Positions 53,390-63,160 of a stretch of 64,000 nucleotides of DNA are shown here, one piece after another; position 1 is the first letter of the stretch; every line of letters starts with the position of its first letter. The notes below the pieces were generated by a model. That model saw nothing but the letters and a program-made list of their open reading frames with translations. It was not told where the DNA came from and ran no database searches. The stretch is from an uncultured Roseibium sp. (GTDB taxonomy: Bacteria; Pseudomonadota; Alphaproteobacteria; Rhizobiales; Stappiaceae): the NCBI RefSeq assembly GCF_947499295.1, contig NZ_CANMNP010000016.1, positions 62,001 to 126,000 on the forward strand, written 5' to 3'. The translations under genes and the position numbers were made by a program.

Positions 53390-55664
53390 CGTTGAACGCG
53401 GCGATCGCAGCCATGTTGACGATGTCGCTGTCTTTTGCGCCAATCGGCAAGATCTGGATTGGCTTGTCGAAACCAACCAGAAGAGGACCGATAACCGTGG
53501 CGCCGCCAAGCTCCTGAAGCATCTTTGTTGAAATCGAAGCGGAGTGGAACGCCGGCATGACCAGCACATTGGCCGGACCCGACAAGCGGCAGAATGGATA
53601 GGCCGCCATGCGTTCCATGTTGAGTGCGACATCCGCTGCCATGTCGCCGTCATATTCAAAATCGACACGGCGGCGGTCGAGGATCTTCACAGCCTCGATC
53701 ACCTTTTCAGAGCGTTCGCCCCGCGGGTGACCGAAAGTCGAATAAGCGAGCATTGCCACTTTTGGCTCATATCCGAGCTTGCGGGCGACATGTGCCGCTT
53801 CTTCAGCGATATCGGCCAGTTCTTCGGAGTTTGGCATGTCGATCACCGCCGTATCGGCGATCAAAACCGTACGGCCGCGGACAAGCGCAAGCGACACACC
53901 GATCACCCGGTGACCCGGCTTCGGGTCAATTGTTGCCTTTACCGTATCGAGAGCAACGGAGTAATTCCGGGTGAGGCCGGTCACCATGGCATCCGCGTCG
54001 CCACGTGCCACCATAATTGCTCCCCAGTAGTTGCGGTCGTTATTGACCATGCGTTGGCAGTCGCGCAGCAAATAGCCTTTGCGCTGCAAGCGCCCGTAAA
54101 GATACTGGGCATAATCCGCATTCCGGTCGGAAAGACGGGCGTTCTGGATCGAAACGCCGGACTTGTTAAGGTCAATTCCGGCTTGTTCCGCGACGCTTTT
54201 GATCTCATCTTCGCGGCCGATAAGGATCGCTTCTCCAAGGCCCTGTGACACGAAACTGGCGGCCGCACGGATCACCGGCTCCTCTTCGCCTTCCGCAAAT
54301 ACAACACGTTTGGGCTGCTGGCGAACCTTCGTAAAGATGCGTTGCAACGTCCCGGCAACAGGATCGCGACGGGCGGAAAGCTGATGCTTGTAGGCCTCCA
54401 TGTCGACGATCGGGCGTCTGGCGACACCCGAATCCATCGCTGCCTGCGCCACAGCGGGCGGAATCGCATGAATGAGACGTGGATCGAAGGGGACGGGAAT
54501 GATGTATTCGGGACCGAATTTCGGTCGGTTGCCGCGGTAGGCTGCTGCCACCTCGTCCGGCACTTCCTCGCGGGCAAGATCCGCCAACGCATTGGCGCAG
54601 GCTACCTTCATCTGATCGTTGATGGTCGTAGCGTGAACATCGAGCGCACCCCTGAAGATGTAGGGAAATCCGAGCACATTGTTGACCTGGTTCGGATAGT
54701 CGGAGCGGCCGGTCGCAACGATGGCATCGTCCCTGACAGCAGCAGCTTCTTCAGGCGTGATTTCCGGGTCCGGGTTGGCCATGGCGAAGATCACCGGATT
54801 GGGTGCCATGACCCTGAGCATGTCCGGGGTCAGCGCGCCCTTGACGGAAACACCGAAGAACACGTCGGCACCTTTCAGGGCATCGTAGAGCGAGCGTGCG
54901 TCCGTCTCGATGGCATGCGCCGATTTCCATTGGTTCATGCCTTCAGGGCGTCCCTTGTAGATGACACCTTTGGTGTCGCACAGGGTTACATTTTCATGTG
55001 GAATGCCCATTGCCTTGACGAGTTCTATGCAGGCGATGCCTGCGGCACCGGCGCCATTACAGACCACCTTGGTGTCCTTCATGTCGCGGCCCGTCAGATG
55101 CAGCGCATTGATGAGGCCCGCGGCGGCAATGATGGCCGTTCCATGCTGGTCATCATGGAATACCGGGATGTCCATCAATTCTCGCAGCCGCTGCTCGATG
55201 ATGAAGCAGTCCGGCGCTTTGATGTCCTCAAGGTTGATGCCGCCAAAAGACGGACCGAGATAGCGGACTGAGTTGATGAACTCCTCGACTTCACCCGTAT
55301 CCACTTCGAGATCGATGGAATCGACATCAGCGAAGCGCTTGAAGAGCACAGATTTGCCCTCCATCACGGGCTTTGAGGCCAGCGCGCCCAAATTGCCAAG
55401 CCCCAGAATGGCTGAACCATTTGAGATGACTGCGACCAGATTGCCCTTGGTGGTGTAGTCATAGGCCCGGCTCGGATCATCCGCGATAGCGAGCACCGGT
55501 ACGGCCACGCCGGGGGAATAGGCCAGGGAAAGGTCACGTTGGGTTGCCATGGGCTTGGTCGGCGTGATTTCCAGTTTTCCAGGCCGGCCTTCCTGATGGA
55601 ATTGCAGCGCTTCCTGATCGGTGAAGCTGATGTTTGTTTTGGGCGACTTTTTTTCAGCTGACAT
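53382..55664 (-). CDS. maeB: NADP-dependent malic enzyme (MaeB type, with phosphotransacetylase domain)
   Basis: A 760-residue two-domain malic enzyme that decarboxylates malate to pyruvate. The N-terminal catalytic part (~1-430) has SLAYSPGVAVP, VFHDDQHGTAIIAAAGLINAL and the NADP fold VCNGAGAAGIACIEL. The C-terminal ~325 residues form a Pta-like domain (KRVVFAEGEEEPVIRAAASF, DTAVIDMPNSEELADIAEEA), which in this family has no acetyltransferase activity and serves in regulation and oligomerisation. It is divergent from mutS. Confidence 0.97.
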   Translation of the reverse strand: MSAEKKSPKTNISFTDQEALQFHQEGRPGKLEITPTKPMATQRDLSLAYSPGVAVPVLAIADDPSRAYDYTTKGNLVAVISNGSAILGLGNLGALASKPVMEGKSVLFKRFADVDSIDLEVDTGEVEEFINSVRYLGPSFGGINLEDIKAPDCFIIEQRLRELMDIPVFHDDQHGTAIIAAAGLINALHLTGRDMKDTKVVCNGAGAAGIACIELVKAMGIPHENVTLCDTKGVIYKGRPEGMNQWKSAHAIETDARSLYDALKGADVFFGVSVKGALTPDMLRVMAPNPVIFAMANPDPEITPEEAAAVRDDAIVATGRSDYPNQVNNVLGFPYIFRGALDVHATTINDQMKVACANALADLAREEVPDEVAAAYRGNRPKFGPEYIIPVPFDPRLIHAIPPAVAQAAMDSGVARRPIVDMEAYKHQLSARRDPVAGTLQRIFTKVRQQPKRVVFAEGEEEPVIRAAASFVSQGLGEAILIGREDEIKSVAEQAGIDLNKSGVSIQNARLSDRNADYAQYLYGRLQRKGYLLRDCQRMVNNDRNYWGAIMVARGDADAMVTGLTRNYSVALDTVKATIDPKPGHRVIGVSLALVRGRTVLIADTAVIDMPNSEELADIAEEAAHVARKLGYEPKVAMLAYSTFGHPRGERSEKVIEAVKILDRRRVDFEYDGDMAADVALNMERMAAYPFCRLSGPANVLVMPAFHSASISTKMLQELGGATVIGPLLVGFDKPIQILPIGAKDSDIVNMAAIAAFNVT

Positions 55665-55824
55665 GACGCGGGCGGTTCCTCTCCGTGATGCGCGGGCACG
55701 CGTTTGCGGGTCGAAACTGACCCTTGGGCGGGTCTTGGACCTTATCCCCTGGAAAATGAAGCCTCAAGCCAAGATGCCTTACGCCCTTGGTGGAATGGGA
55801 GGCGAGGTTTGCTAGGTATCGGAC

Positions 55825-58554
55825 ATGAGTGGGATGAGCGTACAAAAACCGGTTCAGGCTGACGGCAAAGTCACGCCAATGATGGCCCAGTTCCTGGAAA
55901 TCAAGGCAGCCAATCCAGACAGCCTGCTGTTCTACCGGATGGGTGATTTCTACGAGCTTTTTTTCGAAGACGCCGAGATTGCTTCGGCCGCATTGGGCAT
56001 CACGCTGACCAAACGCGGCAAGCACCAGGGCGACGACATTCCAATGTGCGGTGTCCCCGTACACGCCGCCGACGACTACCTGCAGAAGCTTATCGCCAAG
56101 GGATTCCGCGTCTCCGTATGCGAACAGACCGAGGACCCGGCCGAGGCCAAGAAACGAGGATCCAAATCCGTTGTCCGGCGCGACGTGGTTCGGCTGGTTA
56201 CCCCGGGTACGCTGACCGAAGAACGGCTTCTTGATGCAGGTTCGAACAATTTCCTGATGGCCCTGACCCGGCTGAAGGGAGGATCACTGGAAGGGACCGC
56301 GGTCTATGGCCTTGCCTGGATCGATATGTCGACCGGTTCGTTCCAGGTATCGGAGACAGATCAGCTGCGTCTTGCCGCCGACTTGGCTCAAGTTTCGCCT
56401 CGCGAACTGATCCTGGCAGACAATCTGCTGCAGGAAACCGAGTTGCGTCTTCTGGCTGAACAGGCTGGTGGTGCGCTGTCACCCGTGCCACGCGCCTTTT
56501 TCGACAGCTCGACCGCTGTGGATCGCCTCGCACACTATTTCGGGGTCAAGACGCTCGACGGATTTGGGACATTCACCCGCGCCGAGCTGTCGGCTGCTGC
56601 CGGGATCCTGTCCTATATTGAAAAGACCCAGTTGGGTGAACGGCCTCCGCTGGACCCTCCAATGCGCGAAGCAGGCGCTGGCCGCATGCTGATCGATCCG
56701 GCAACACGCGCCAATCTCGAATTGTCTCGCACGCTTTCAGGCGAAAAACAGGGCTCTCTGCTTGCGACTATCGACCGGACGGTTACGGGTAGCGGTTCCC
56801 GACTGCTTGCCAGCCGCCTGGCAGGTCCGCTGGTCAATGTCGATGCGATCCACCAACGCCACGACGCGGTCGAGCACTTTCTCGAAAACGAAATCATGCG
56901 AGAGGGACTGCGCCAGACGTTGAAAGGCGCCCCGGATATGGCAAGGGCGCTCTCACGCATTGCGCTCAACCGGGGCGGTCCCCGCGATATTCTTTCGGTG
57001 GCGCAAGGCTTGGCATCCGCACGTGCCGTTCTGGACCAAACCGCGCATTCGACGGACGACATTCCGGCCGAAATAGCTGCCGCCCGTACAAGTCTTGAAA
57101 ATGCGCCGCATGAACTAGGTGCCGAGTTGGTTCGGGCGATCAAGGAAGATCCGCCCTTGTTGAAGCGGGACGGCGGCTTCATCGCGGCCGGTTACAATGC
57201 CGATCTTGACGAATTAAGGTCGCTGCGCGACGAAAGCCGCAAGGTGATCGCAAAGCTGCAGGCCGATTATTCAGAAGAACTCGGCCTTCGATCCCTCAAG
57301 ATCAAACATAACAACGTGCTTGGCTGGTTCATCGAAGCACCTACGGCGCAAACCGAAAAGCTGACGGCAGACCCGGGCCGTTTCATTCACCGCCAAACCA
57401 TGGCAGGTGCAATGCGCTTCACGACCACCGAGCTGGCGGACCTGGAATCCAAGATTGCCAGCGCTGGCGAACGTTCACTTGCCATTGAGTTCGACATCTT
57501 CGAACGGCTGGCGGCTGCAATTATCAATGCAGGTGAGGCGATCAAGGCGGCTGCGCACGGCCTTGGCATACTGGATGTCACGGCAGCGCTCGCAAAACTG
57601 GCCCAGGAAGAAAACTACGTTCGCCCATCGGTCGACGAGAGTCGGGCTTTCGATATCAGGGGCGGCCGACATCCGGTCGTTGAATTGGCCCTGAAAAAGT
57701 CCTCAGGTGACAGCTTTGTCGCCAACGATTCCAATCTTGGACCGGATCAGGACGAAGATATCGGCCATATCTGGCTGATCACTGGTCCGAACATGGCTGG
57801 TAAGTCAACCTACCTGCGCCAGAATGCGCTGATCGCCGTTCTTGCCCAAATGGGCGCCTTTGTGCCGGCAACCGCCGCGCATATCGGTGTCGTCGACCGC
57901 CTGTTTTCGCGGGTTGGAGCCGCCGATGATCTTGCCAGAGGCAGATCGACCTTCATGGTGGAAATGGTTGAAACCGCAGCCATTCTCAATCAGGCCGGTG
58001 ATCGCTCGCTGGTAATCCTGGACGAAATCGGGCGCGGCACAGCAACATTCGACGGATTGTCGATCGCGTGGGCGACAATTGAACACCTTCACGAGGTCAA
58101 CAGGTCCCGTGCCCTATTTGCTACCCATTATCATGAGTTGACGGCGCTGTCGGCCAAACTCGAACGCCTGTCCAACTCAACGGTTTCGGTGAAGGAATGG
58201 AAGGGCGACGTCATATTCCTGCACGAAATCGTGCCTGGCGCAGCTGACAGGTCTTACGGGATTCAGGTCGCCAAACTTGCAGGACTGCCGGGGAAGGTGG
58301 TTGAAAGATCCAGGCAGGTGCTCAGCCAGCTGGAAGAGCAGGACAGGCGCTCACCTGCCGAAAGCCTGATCGATGAATTGCCGCTCTTTGCCAGTATCAC
58401 CACGCCCGCGCCGACCTTAGCCGGGGGCTTTGCAGAAGAAGACCCGCTTGACGATGCCTTAAAGGAAATCGATCCGGACGACATGACACCGCGTGAAGCT
58501 CTTGAAGCTCTTTATCGCCTGAAGGCCTTGCGGGCGAACAAAGCGGCCGATTGA
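55825..58554 (+). CDS. mutS: DNA mismatch repair protein MutS
   Basis: A 909-residue mismatch-recognition ATPase. The mismatch-binding Phe-x-Glu region is FYELFFEDA from ~42, after [25 protein letters not shown]. Connector, lever and clamp domains follow. Walker A is GPNMAGKST at ~654 and Walker B is [12 protein letters not shown] from ~733, followed by [11 protein letters not shown] second ATG at 55834 is an equally good start. Divergent from maeB, the neighbour it also has in related Rhizobiales. Confidence 0.98.
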   Translation: MSGMSVQKPVQADGKVTPMMAQFLEIKAANPDSLLFYRMGDFYELFFEDAEIASAALGITLTKRGKHQGDDIPMCGVPVHAADDYLQKLIAKGFRVSVCEQTEDPAEAKKRGSKSVVRRDVVRLVTPGTLTEERLLDAGSNNFLMALTRLKGGSLEGTAVYGLAWIDMSTGSFQVSETDQLRLAADLAQVSPRELILADNLLQETELRLLAEQAGGALSPVPRAFFDSSTAVDRLAHYFGVKTLDGFGTFTRAELSAAAGILSYIEKTQLGERPPLDPPMREAGAGRMLIDPATRANLELSRTLSGEKQGSLLATIDRTVTGSGSRLLASRLAGPLVNVDAIHQRHDAVEHFLENEIMREGLRQTLKGAPDMARALSRIALNRGGPRDILSVAQGLASARAVLDQTAHSTDDIPAEIAAARTSLENAPHELGAELVRAIKEDPPLLKRDGGFIAAGYNADLDELRSLRDESRKVIAKLQADYSEELGLRSLKIKHNNVLGWFIEAPTAQTEKLTADPGRFIHRQTMAGAMRFTTTELADLESKIASAGERSLAIEFDIFERLAAAIINAGEAIKAAAHGLGILDVTAALAKLAQEENYVRPSVDESRAFDIRGGRHPVVELALKKSSGDSFVANDSNLGPDQDEDIGHIWLITGPNMAGKSTYLRQNALIAVLAQMGAFVPATAAHIGVVDRLFSRVGAADDLARGRSTFMVEMVETAAILNQAGDRSLVILDEIGRGTATFDGLSIAWATIEHLHEVNRSRALFATHYHELTALSAKLERLSNSTVSVKEWKGDVIFLHEIVPGAADRSYGIQVAKLAGLPGKVVERSRQVLSQLEEQDRRSPAESLIDELPLFASITTPAPTLAGGFAEEDPLDDALKEIDPDDMTPREALEALYRLKALRANKAAD

Positions 58555-58642
58555 AGGCCGGTGCGGAAACAGGTGACGGGTCAAGCGAACTGAACTAATC
58601 TGTACAACCTTCGCAAGAACACCGTTCGTCCGGCCCTATTTC

Positions 58643-59830
58643 ATGATTTCATTTCCACAGCTGCCCCGTCAGGTGGTGCTGATTCTACTGCTGCAGTTCA
58701 CCAACAGCCTTGGTGTCTCATCCCTCATTCCCTTGATGAGCTTCTTTATTGTCGAGGGGCTCGGGTCGGAGCCTTGGCAAGTAGGGCTTTATACCGGCCT
58801 GCTCATGCCCATGACGCTTGCCGCCAACCGATGGGCTGGAGAACGACTCGACCAGGGCTATCGGGTTAAACAGCTGTTGCTGATTTCCGTATGCGCCTTT
58901 GTTCTAGTAACGGCTCTCTTAACGCAAGTCACCAGCCTCATGATGCTGATCCTTCTCATCGCACCGCTCATGAGCCTGACCAATATGGGTGGCGGCACCA
59001 TCTTCACATTTTGCCGCGTCTATTCGGAACGCGAAGGCCTCGACATCACGCGCATCAATTCGTGGCTTCGCATGACAGTTTCGCTCGCATGGATGATTGG
59101 CCCTGCTGTTTCATTCACGCTTGTCTCCCTGTTCGGGTTTTCGTCCGCGTTCATGGCCGCGTTTGTCGTATCACTTTTCTACCTGCTGCTTTGGGCAACC
59201 GTCGTGCCAAAGTCCTTCAGGTCGAAGCGAAAACCGAAATCCGAAGATCAGAATGATCCGATCAACTGGAAATTACTGGTCGCAGGGCTGATCTGTCTTG
59301 GATTTGTCATCACCAATTCGCTTTTCGTCTCTGCCATGCCATTGTTTTTTGTGCAGGAGACCGGCCTTCCGGGTGCGACCCCTGGCCTTTCCTTGTCGAT
59401 CAAGTGCGTGGTCGAGATCTTTGTCATTTTCGGCTCCGTGCGCTTGGCCGAGCGGATTGGCACCAGACAGGTCCTGCTCCTGGCAGCCTGCCTGGCGGCA
59501 ACCAGCATGGTCCTGTTCGCACAGGTCACAGAGATCTGGCACGTCATCATAGTTTCAGTGCTTGAAGGCACGTACTATGGCTTGTTTGCCGGTATTTCGA
59601 TCACCTTCGTCCAGAGCTTCGCACCGGATCGACCAGGCCGCGCGACAGCTGTCTACATGAACAGCCTGTTCCTGGGCGGCATGATTGGCAGCGTTTCCAT
59701 GGGGTTCATCGCGAGCGCAGGAGATTTCAGGACCGTGCTCTATGTTGCTGCCGGAAGCGCTATGCTCGCGCTATTGGTGCTGATCGCAACGCTCAAGGTT
59801 CAGCCCGCTCCTGTCGAAGAACACAACTGA
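58643..59830 (+). CDS. MFS transporter, SetA-like efflux type
   Basis: A 395-residue 12-helix MFS permease resembling the sugar-efflux (Set) group. It begins QVVLILLLQFTNSLGVSSLIPLMSFFIVEGLGSEPWQVGLYTG, has a motif A-like loop RWAGERLDQGYRVK, and a charged central loop (SFRSKRKPKSEDQNDPINWK). The C-terminal half has LYVAAGSAMLALLVLIATL. It follows mutS by 88 nt and is convergent with the DUF2244 gene. The substrate is not visible. Confidence 0.88.
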   Translation: MISFPQLPRQVVLILLLQFTNSLGVSSLIPLMSFFIVEGLGSEPWQVGLYTGLLMPMTLAANRWAGERLDQGYRVKQLLLISVCAFVLVTALLTQVTSLMMLILLIAPLMSLTNMGGGTIFTFCRVYSEREGLDITRINSWLRMTVSLAWMIGPAVSFTLVSLFGFSSAFMAAFVVSLFYLLLWATVVPKSFRSKRKPKSEDQNDPINWKLLVAGLICLGFVITNSLFVSAMPLFFVQETGLPGATPGLSLSIKCVVEIFVIFGSVRLAERIGTRQVLLLAACLAATSMVLFAQVTEIWHVIIVSVLEGTYYGLFAGISITFVQSFAPDRPGRATAVYMNSLFLGGMIGSVSMGFIASAGDFRTVLYVAAGSAMLALLVLIATLKVQPAPVEEHN

Positions 59831-59838
59831 AAAAGTCG

Positions 59839-60360
59839 TCAGACACCACCTGATCTGGCGACGCTCAATGCATTGGCCATCGCACCGGCAAAACTGGTTC
59901 GGTCATCCGGATTGAGAAAATTTCCGAGGTCGACTGTCTCTCCGCGGCTGTTCAACTGGATTTTGACCACACCCTCGTCTTCAATCCTGTCAACACTCAG
60001 CCGCACCCAAAACGGATTGAAACGATATTCCTGGTAGCGGCTGCCCGGACCAACTTTACGGATCGCAATTTCGTTGCGCGAAACAACAACCTCTTCAAAA
60101 GCGCGTGCCGAGCGGTAGTTCATGCGGAACGCAAACCAGAGAATGGCAATATCAAGACCGAAAAATCCGAATACAGGCCAGGCACCTATCCGCCAGAACA
60201 AAACACCCGCCACGAAGCAGACAAGGCCAAAGACGATCATCAAGATCATGAAGCCTTTGGGGCCCAGTGACCGATGAGGGGTAAGCACGGCGGTGAAAAA
60301 CGGCCGATCCATCTCCTCAAAATCCGCGTCGCCGTCGGTTTTCGGATTGTTCTCGCTCAT
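59839..60360 (-). CDS. DUF2244 family membrane protein
   Basis: A 173-residue protein with two membrane helices (FMILMIVFGLVCFVAGVLFW and VFGFFGLDIAILWFAFRM) and a C-terminal cytoplasmic beta domain (RYQEYRFNPFWVRLSVD, GRGETVDLG-like SRGETVDLGNFLNPDDRTSFA). This is the DUF2244 pattern common in Alphaproteobacteria. Divergent from nth, whose start lies 22 nt away, so the two promoters must overlap or sit within coding sequence. The role is unknown. Confidence 0.9.
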   Translation of the reverse strand: MSENNPKTDGDADFEEMDRPFFTAVLTPHRSLGPKGFMILMIVFGLVCFVAGVLFWRIGAWPVFGFFGLDIAILWFAFRMNYRSARAFEEVVVSRNEIAIRKVGPGSRYQEYRFNPFWVRLSVDRIEDEGVVKIQLNSRGETVDLGNFLNPDDRTSFAGAMANALSVARSGGV

Positions 60361-60382
60361 AGTGCGAGATTATAGAGAGGTT

Positions 60383-61198
60383 ATGACGCAAGCAAAGAGT
60401 TCAAGCGCCCGAAAAAGTGGCAGCAAGGCAGCCAAGACGGCGAAGCAAAGCAAAAAGTCGCCTTCGGTTGACAACCCAGGCAAGGTCTTGAAGCGTTCCC
60501 GCTATACCAAAGCGGAGACCTTCGCGATCTTCAAGCGGTTCCACACCGACAATCCTGAACCCCAGGGAGAACTGGATTACGTCAATGCCTATACGCTGCT
60601 TGTCGCCGTCGTGCTGTCTGCACAGGCGACGGATGTCGGCGTCAATCGGGCAACGAAGAACCTGTTTCAGATCGCCGATACGCCTGAAAAGATGGTCGCG
60701 CTTGGAGAGGACAAAGTTCGCGAAGAGATCCGAACAATCGGTCTTTACAAAAACAAGGCGAAAAACGTCATACTTCTGTCGCAGCAATTGATCCGTGACC
60801 ATAGCGGCAACGTTCCTGAAGATCGCGAAGCTCTGGAAATGCTTCCAGGTGTTGGACGTAAAACCGCGAATGTCGTTTTGAACATCTTCTTTGGGCATCC
60901 TACCATTGCGGTCGATACGCATCTGTTTCGCTTAGGCAACCGGATCGGGCTGGCACCCGGCAAGACCCCTCTTGATGTTGAAAAGGCCATGGAAAAGGCG
61001 GTGCCGGAGGAGTTCGCGCTGCACGCACATCATTGGCTGATCCTGCATGGTCGATACATCTGCAAGGCACGCAAACCCGAATGCCGACGATGCGTCATCT
61101 ACGATCTGTGCAAGAGCCCGGAGAAGGAAGAATTCGATTCCATACCGGAAATTGCCGTACGCACCCGTGCCTTGGCCGAAAAGGATGGTCGCTCTTGA
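60383..61198 (+). CDS. nth: Endonuclease III
   Basis: A 271-residue base-excision repair glycosylase/AP lyase for oxidised pyrimidines. A basic N-terminal tail of ~35 residues precedes the core. The HhH motif LPGVGRKTANVVLN carries the catalytic Lys, and IAVDTHLFRL carries the Asp. The [4Fe-4S] cluster ligands are CKARKPECRRCVIYDLC (C-x6-C-x2-C-x5-C). ATG 60383 has GAGAGG upstream; the open frame extends to 60293 inside the divergent DUF2244 gene. The stop TGA overlaps the TTG start of the next gene. Confidence 0.97.
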   Translation: MTQAKSSSARKSGSKAAKTAKQSKKSPSVDNPGKVLKRSRYTKAETFAIFKRFHTDNPEPQGELDYVNAYTLLVAVVLSAQATDVGVNRATKNLFQIADTPEKMVALGEDKVREEIRTIGLYKNKAKNVILLSQQLIRDHSGNVPEDREALEMLPGVGRKTANVVLNIFFGHPTIAVDTHLFRLGNRIGLAPGKTPLDVEKAMEKAVPEEFALHAHHWLILHGRYICKARKPECRRCVIYDLCKSPEKEEFDSIPEIAVRTRALAEKDGRS

Positions 61199-61743
61199 AA
61201 TTTCCCGTTGGTTCCCTGCCAAAATGTGACCGGCTGAATTTCAGATTGCCGTCGCTGGACGATGCCGTCTTTTATCTGCAGCTAATGAAAGATCCTGATT
61301 ACATCCGCTTCATTGCTGACAACGGTATCACTTCTGAAGAAAAAGCCAGGGAGTACATCAAAGACAAACCTCTGGCACGATTTGCGCAATTCAATGTGGG
61401 GCTCTGGGTTGTCGAACTGAAAGAAACCGGTCAAGCGGCCGGCGTCTGCGGGTTGGTAGTGCGCGACGAATTGGAATACCCGGATCTCGGGTACGCCTTT
61501 CTGGAAGAATTCAGAGGAAGAGGGATTGCACGGGAAGCGGCAAGGGCCGTTCTTGAACACTCGTACCTGGACCTGAAGCTCGAGAAGCTCTGTGCGATCA
61601 CGGCACCAGACAACAAGAGGTCCGCCGATCTCTTGAAAAAGATCGGCTTCAAGGCTCAAGGCCAACGCTTGTTGAATGAAATTGGCGAGACGTCCGACTA
61701 TTTTATCTGTGAGCTTGGAAGCGTCCCGACGAACGTTTCCTAA
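61195..61743 (+). CDS. GNAT-family N-acetyltransferase
   Basis: A 182-residue acetyltransferase of the RimJ/RimL-like group. It shows CDRLNFRLPSLDDAVFYLQLMKDPDYIRFI, PDLGYAFLEEFRGRGIAREAARAVLEH (the acetyl-CoA loop with R-G-x-G-x-A), and APDNKRSADLLKKIGF. TTG 61195 is the most likely start: AAGGA lies 9 nt upstream and the codon overlaps the nth stop (TTGA), implying coupled translation. Earlier starts would run inside nth. Its stop abuts the 3' end of convergent irr. The acceptor is unknown. Confidence 0.9.
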   Translation: MKFPVGSLPKCDRLNFRLPSLDDAVFYLQLMKDPDYIRFIADNGITSEEKAREYIKDKPLARFAQFNVGLWVVELKETGQAAGVCGLVVRDELEYPDLGYAFLEEFRGRGIAREAARAVLEHSYLDLKLEKLCAITAPDNKRSADLLKKIGFKAQGQRLLNEIGETSDYFICELGSVPTNVS

Positions 61744-62181
61744 TCAGCGCTTTTCGCGCACGCGCACCACGACTTCGACGCGCACAACTTCCATGCCTTC
61801 CGGGGCAATCGGCAGCTTGTCGATACCGACGCCTTCTCCTGGAATATCGATCACCCGATTTTCGCCTTCAATAAAGAAGTGATGATGGTCGGAGGTGTTG
61901 GTGTCGAAGTAAGTCTTGTTGCCGTCAATCGCGACTTCTCGCAGGAGCCCGGCTTCAGTGAACTGGTGCAGCGTGTTGTAAACCGTCGCCAACGACACCG
62001 GAACATCCGCGGCAACAGCTTCTTCATGAAGCAACTCCGCAGAAATGTGCCTGTCTCCTCGGGAGTAGAGAAGTTCCGCGAGGGAGACACGTTGACGCGT
62101 TGGCCGCAATCCGGCACTTCGCAGCATGTCGGTGACATTTTTACCGGCAGTTACGCTTGCGATATGTGTCGTCATTCCCAT
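61744..62181 (-). CDS. irr: Iron response regulator Irr (Fur family)
   Basis: A 145-residue Fur-family regulator that coordinates iron use with heme supply in Alphaproteobacteria. The DNA-binding part has LRSAGLRPTRQRVSLAELLYS and VSLATVYNTLHQFTEAGLL. The heme-sensing histidine cluster is H99-H101 (SDHHHFF). The N-terminal Cys-Pro heme regulatory motif of Bradyrhizobium Irr is absent; there is no cysteine at all. Starts at TTG 62190 and ATG 62175 are possible alternatives. Divergent from fabA, an arrangement conserved in Rhizobiales. Confidence 0.93.
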   Translation of the reverse strand: MGMTTHIASVTAGKNVTDMLRSAGLRPTRQRVSLAELLYSRGDRHISAELLHEEAVAADVPVSLATVYNTLHQFTEAGLLREVAIDGNKTYFDTNTSDHHHFFIEGENRVIDIPGEGVGIDKLPIAPEGMEVVRVEVVVRVREKR

Positions 62182-62515
62182 CCGGTCCAAGTCTAAATCT
62201 TTGTTTTCAAACGACTATCAGGTATTCTTTCGACGAGATACCAACAGCCGTTTCCCTCAGTATTGGCCTATATCTGCCATTTCTTGTACCTAATATGCAA
62301 GTTTTAAACGCCAAGGCACCTTATCCCGAGATCGATTTATCTGTTTGTGACAGCACGAAATCATGCCAACCCGCTAGAAAAAACAAAGTCATTTGGCTCA
62401 ACTGACATCTTTCAGTCATGGTTCCCCTGTGTTAGGAAGGCGCCTCAAATAAACGAAAAATGACTCAATCCCGCCTCAGGGAGCCCGGGGCAGGAAACAA
62501 AAAGACGGATCTTGA
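62182..62515. other. irr-fabA intergenic region
   Basis: This 334-nt divergent spacer must hold the irr and fabA promoters. I see no clear hairpin, riboswitch or coding frame with a ribosome site; a short open frame at 62157-62405 overlaps the irr start and is not supported. Confidence 0.5.
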
Positions 62516-63022
62516 ATGACCGAGCGCCGCTCCAGCTACGACTATGAAGCTCTTCTCGCCTGCGGCCGCGGCGAGCTGTTTGGCCCGGGCAATGCCCAAC
62601 TACCTCTTCCGCCAATGCTGATGTTCGACCGGATCACGGAAATTTCCGAAACCGGCGGCGAGTTCGACAAGGGTTTTGCCCGCGCCGAATTCGATATCAA
62701 GCCTGATCTGTGGTTCTTTCCCTGTCACTTCCAGGGCAACCCGGTAATGCCGGGCTGCCTCGGGCTTGATGCCCTTTGGCAGCTGACCGGTTTCTGCCTC
62801 GGCTGGCTCGGCCTGGAAGGCAAGGGCATGGCGCTTTCTACCGGCGAAATCAAATTCAAAGGCATGGTCACTCCGGACGTGAAGCTGGTTGAATACGGCA
62901 TCGATTTCAAACGCATCATGAAAGGCCGCCTGGTTCTTGGTATTGCCGATGGCTGGCTCAAGGCCGACGGGCAGCAGATCTACAAGGCCACCGATCTACG
63001 TGTGGGTCTGGCAAAGACCTAA
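62516..63022 (+). CDS. fabA: 3-hydroxydecanoyl-ACP dehydratase/isomerase
   Basis: A 168-residue FabA that makes trans-2- and cis-3-decenoyl-ACP, the branch point to unsaturated fatty acids. The active-site His71 is in [13 protein letters not shown] and Asp85 in [10 protein letters not shown], close to E. coli H70 and D84. The N-terminus [33 protein letters not shown] is typical. fabB follows after 138 nt, giving the usual fabA-fabB unit behind divergent irr. Confidence 0.98.
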   Translation: MTERRSSYDYEALLACGRGELFGPGNAQLPLPPMLMFDRITEISETGGEFDKGFARAEFDIKPDLWFFPCHFQGNPVMPGCLGLDALWQLTGFCLGWLGLEGKGMALSTGEIKFKGMVTPDVKLVEYGIDFKRIMKGRLVLGIADGWLKADGQQIYKATDLRVGLAKT

Positions 63023-63160
63023 CGCCAGTCCACATGGACTTCATTTGTAGCCGGTGCTTCTTTGTTGTTGGGGGCGCCGGTTTCCGCATTATGTATAGGC
63101 ATAAGACCCGGTCTCATTCGACTTAGTACCGGCAGTGTCAAAGGAAAGTAGGAGACCGCA

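Noticed and set aside
54342..55271. 309-codon plus-strand frame opposite maeB
   Set aside because: Antisense shadow of the malic enzyme catalytic domain.
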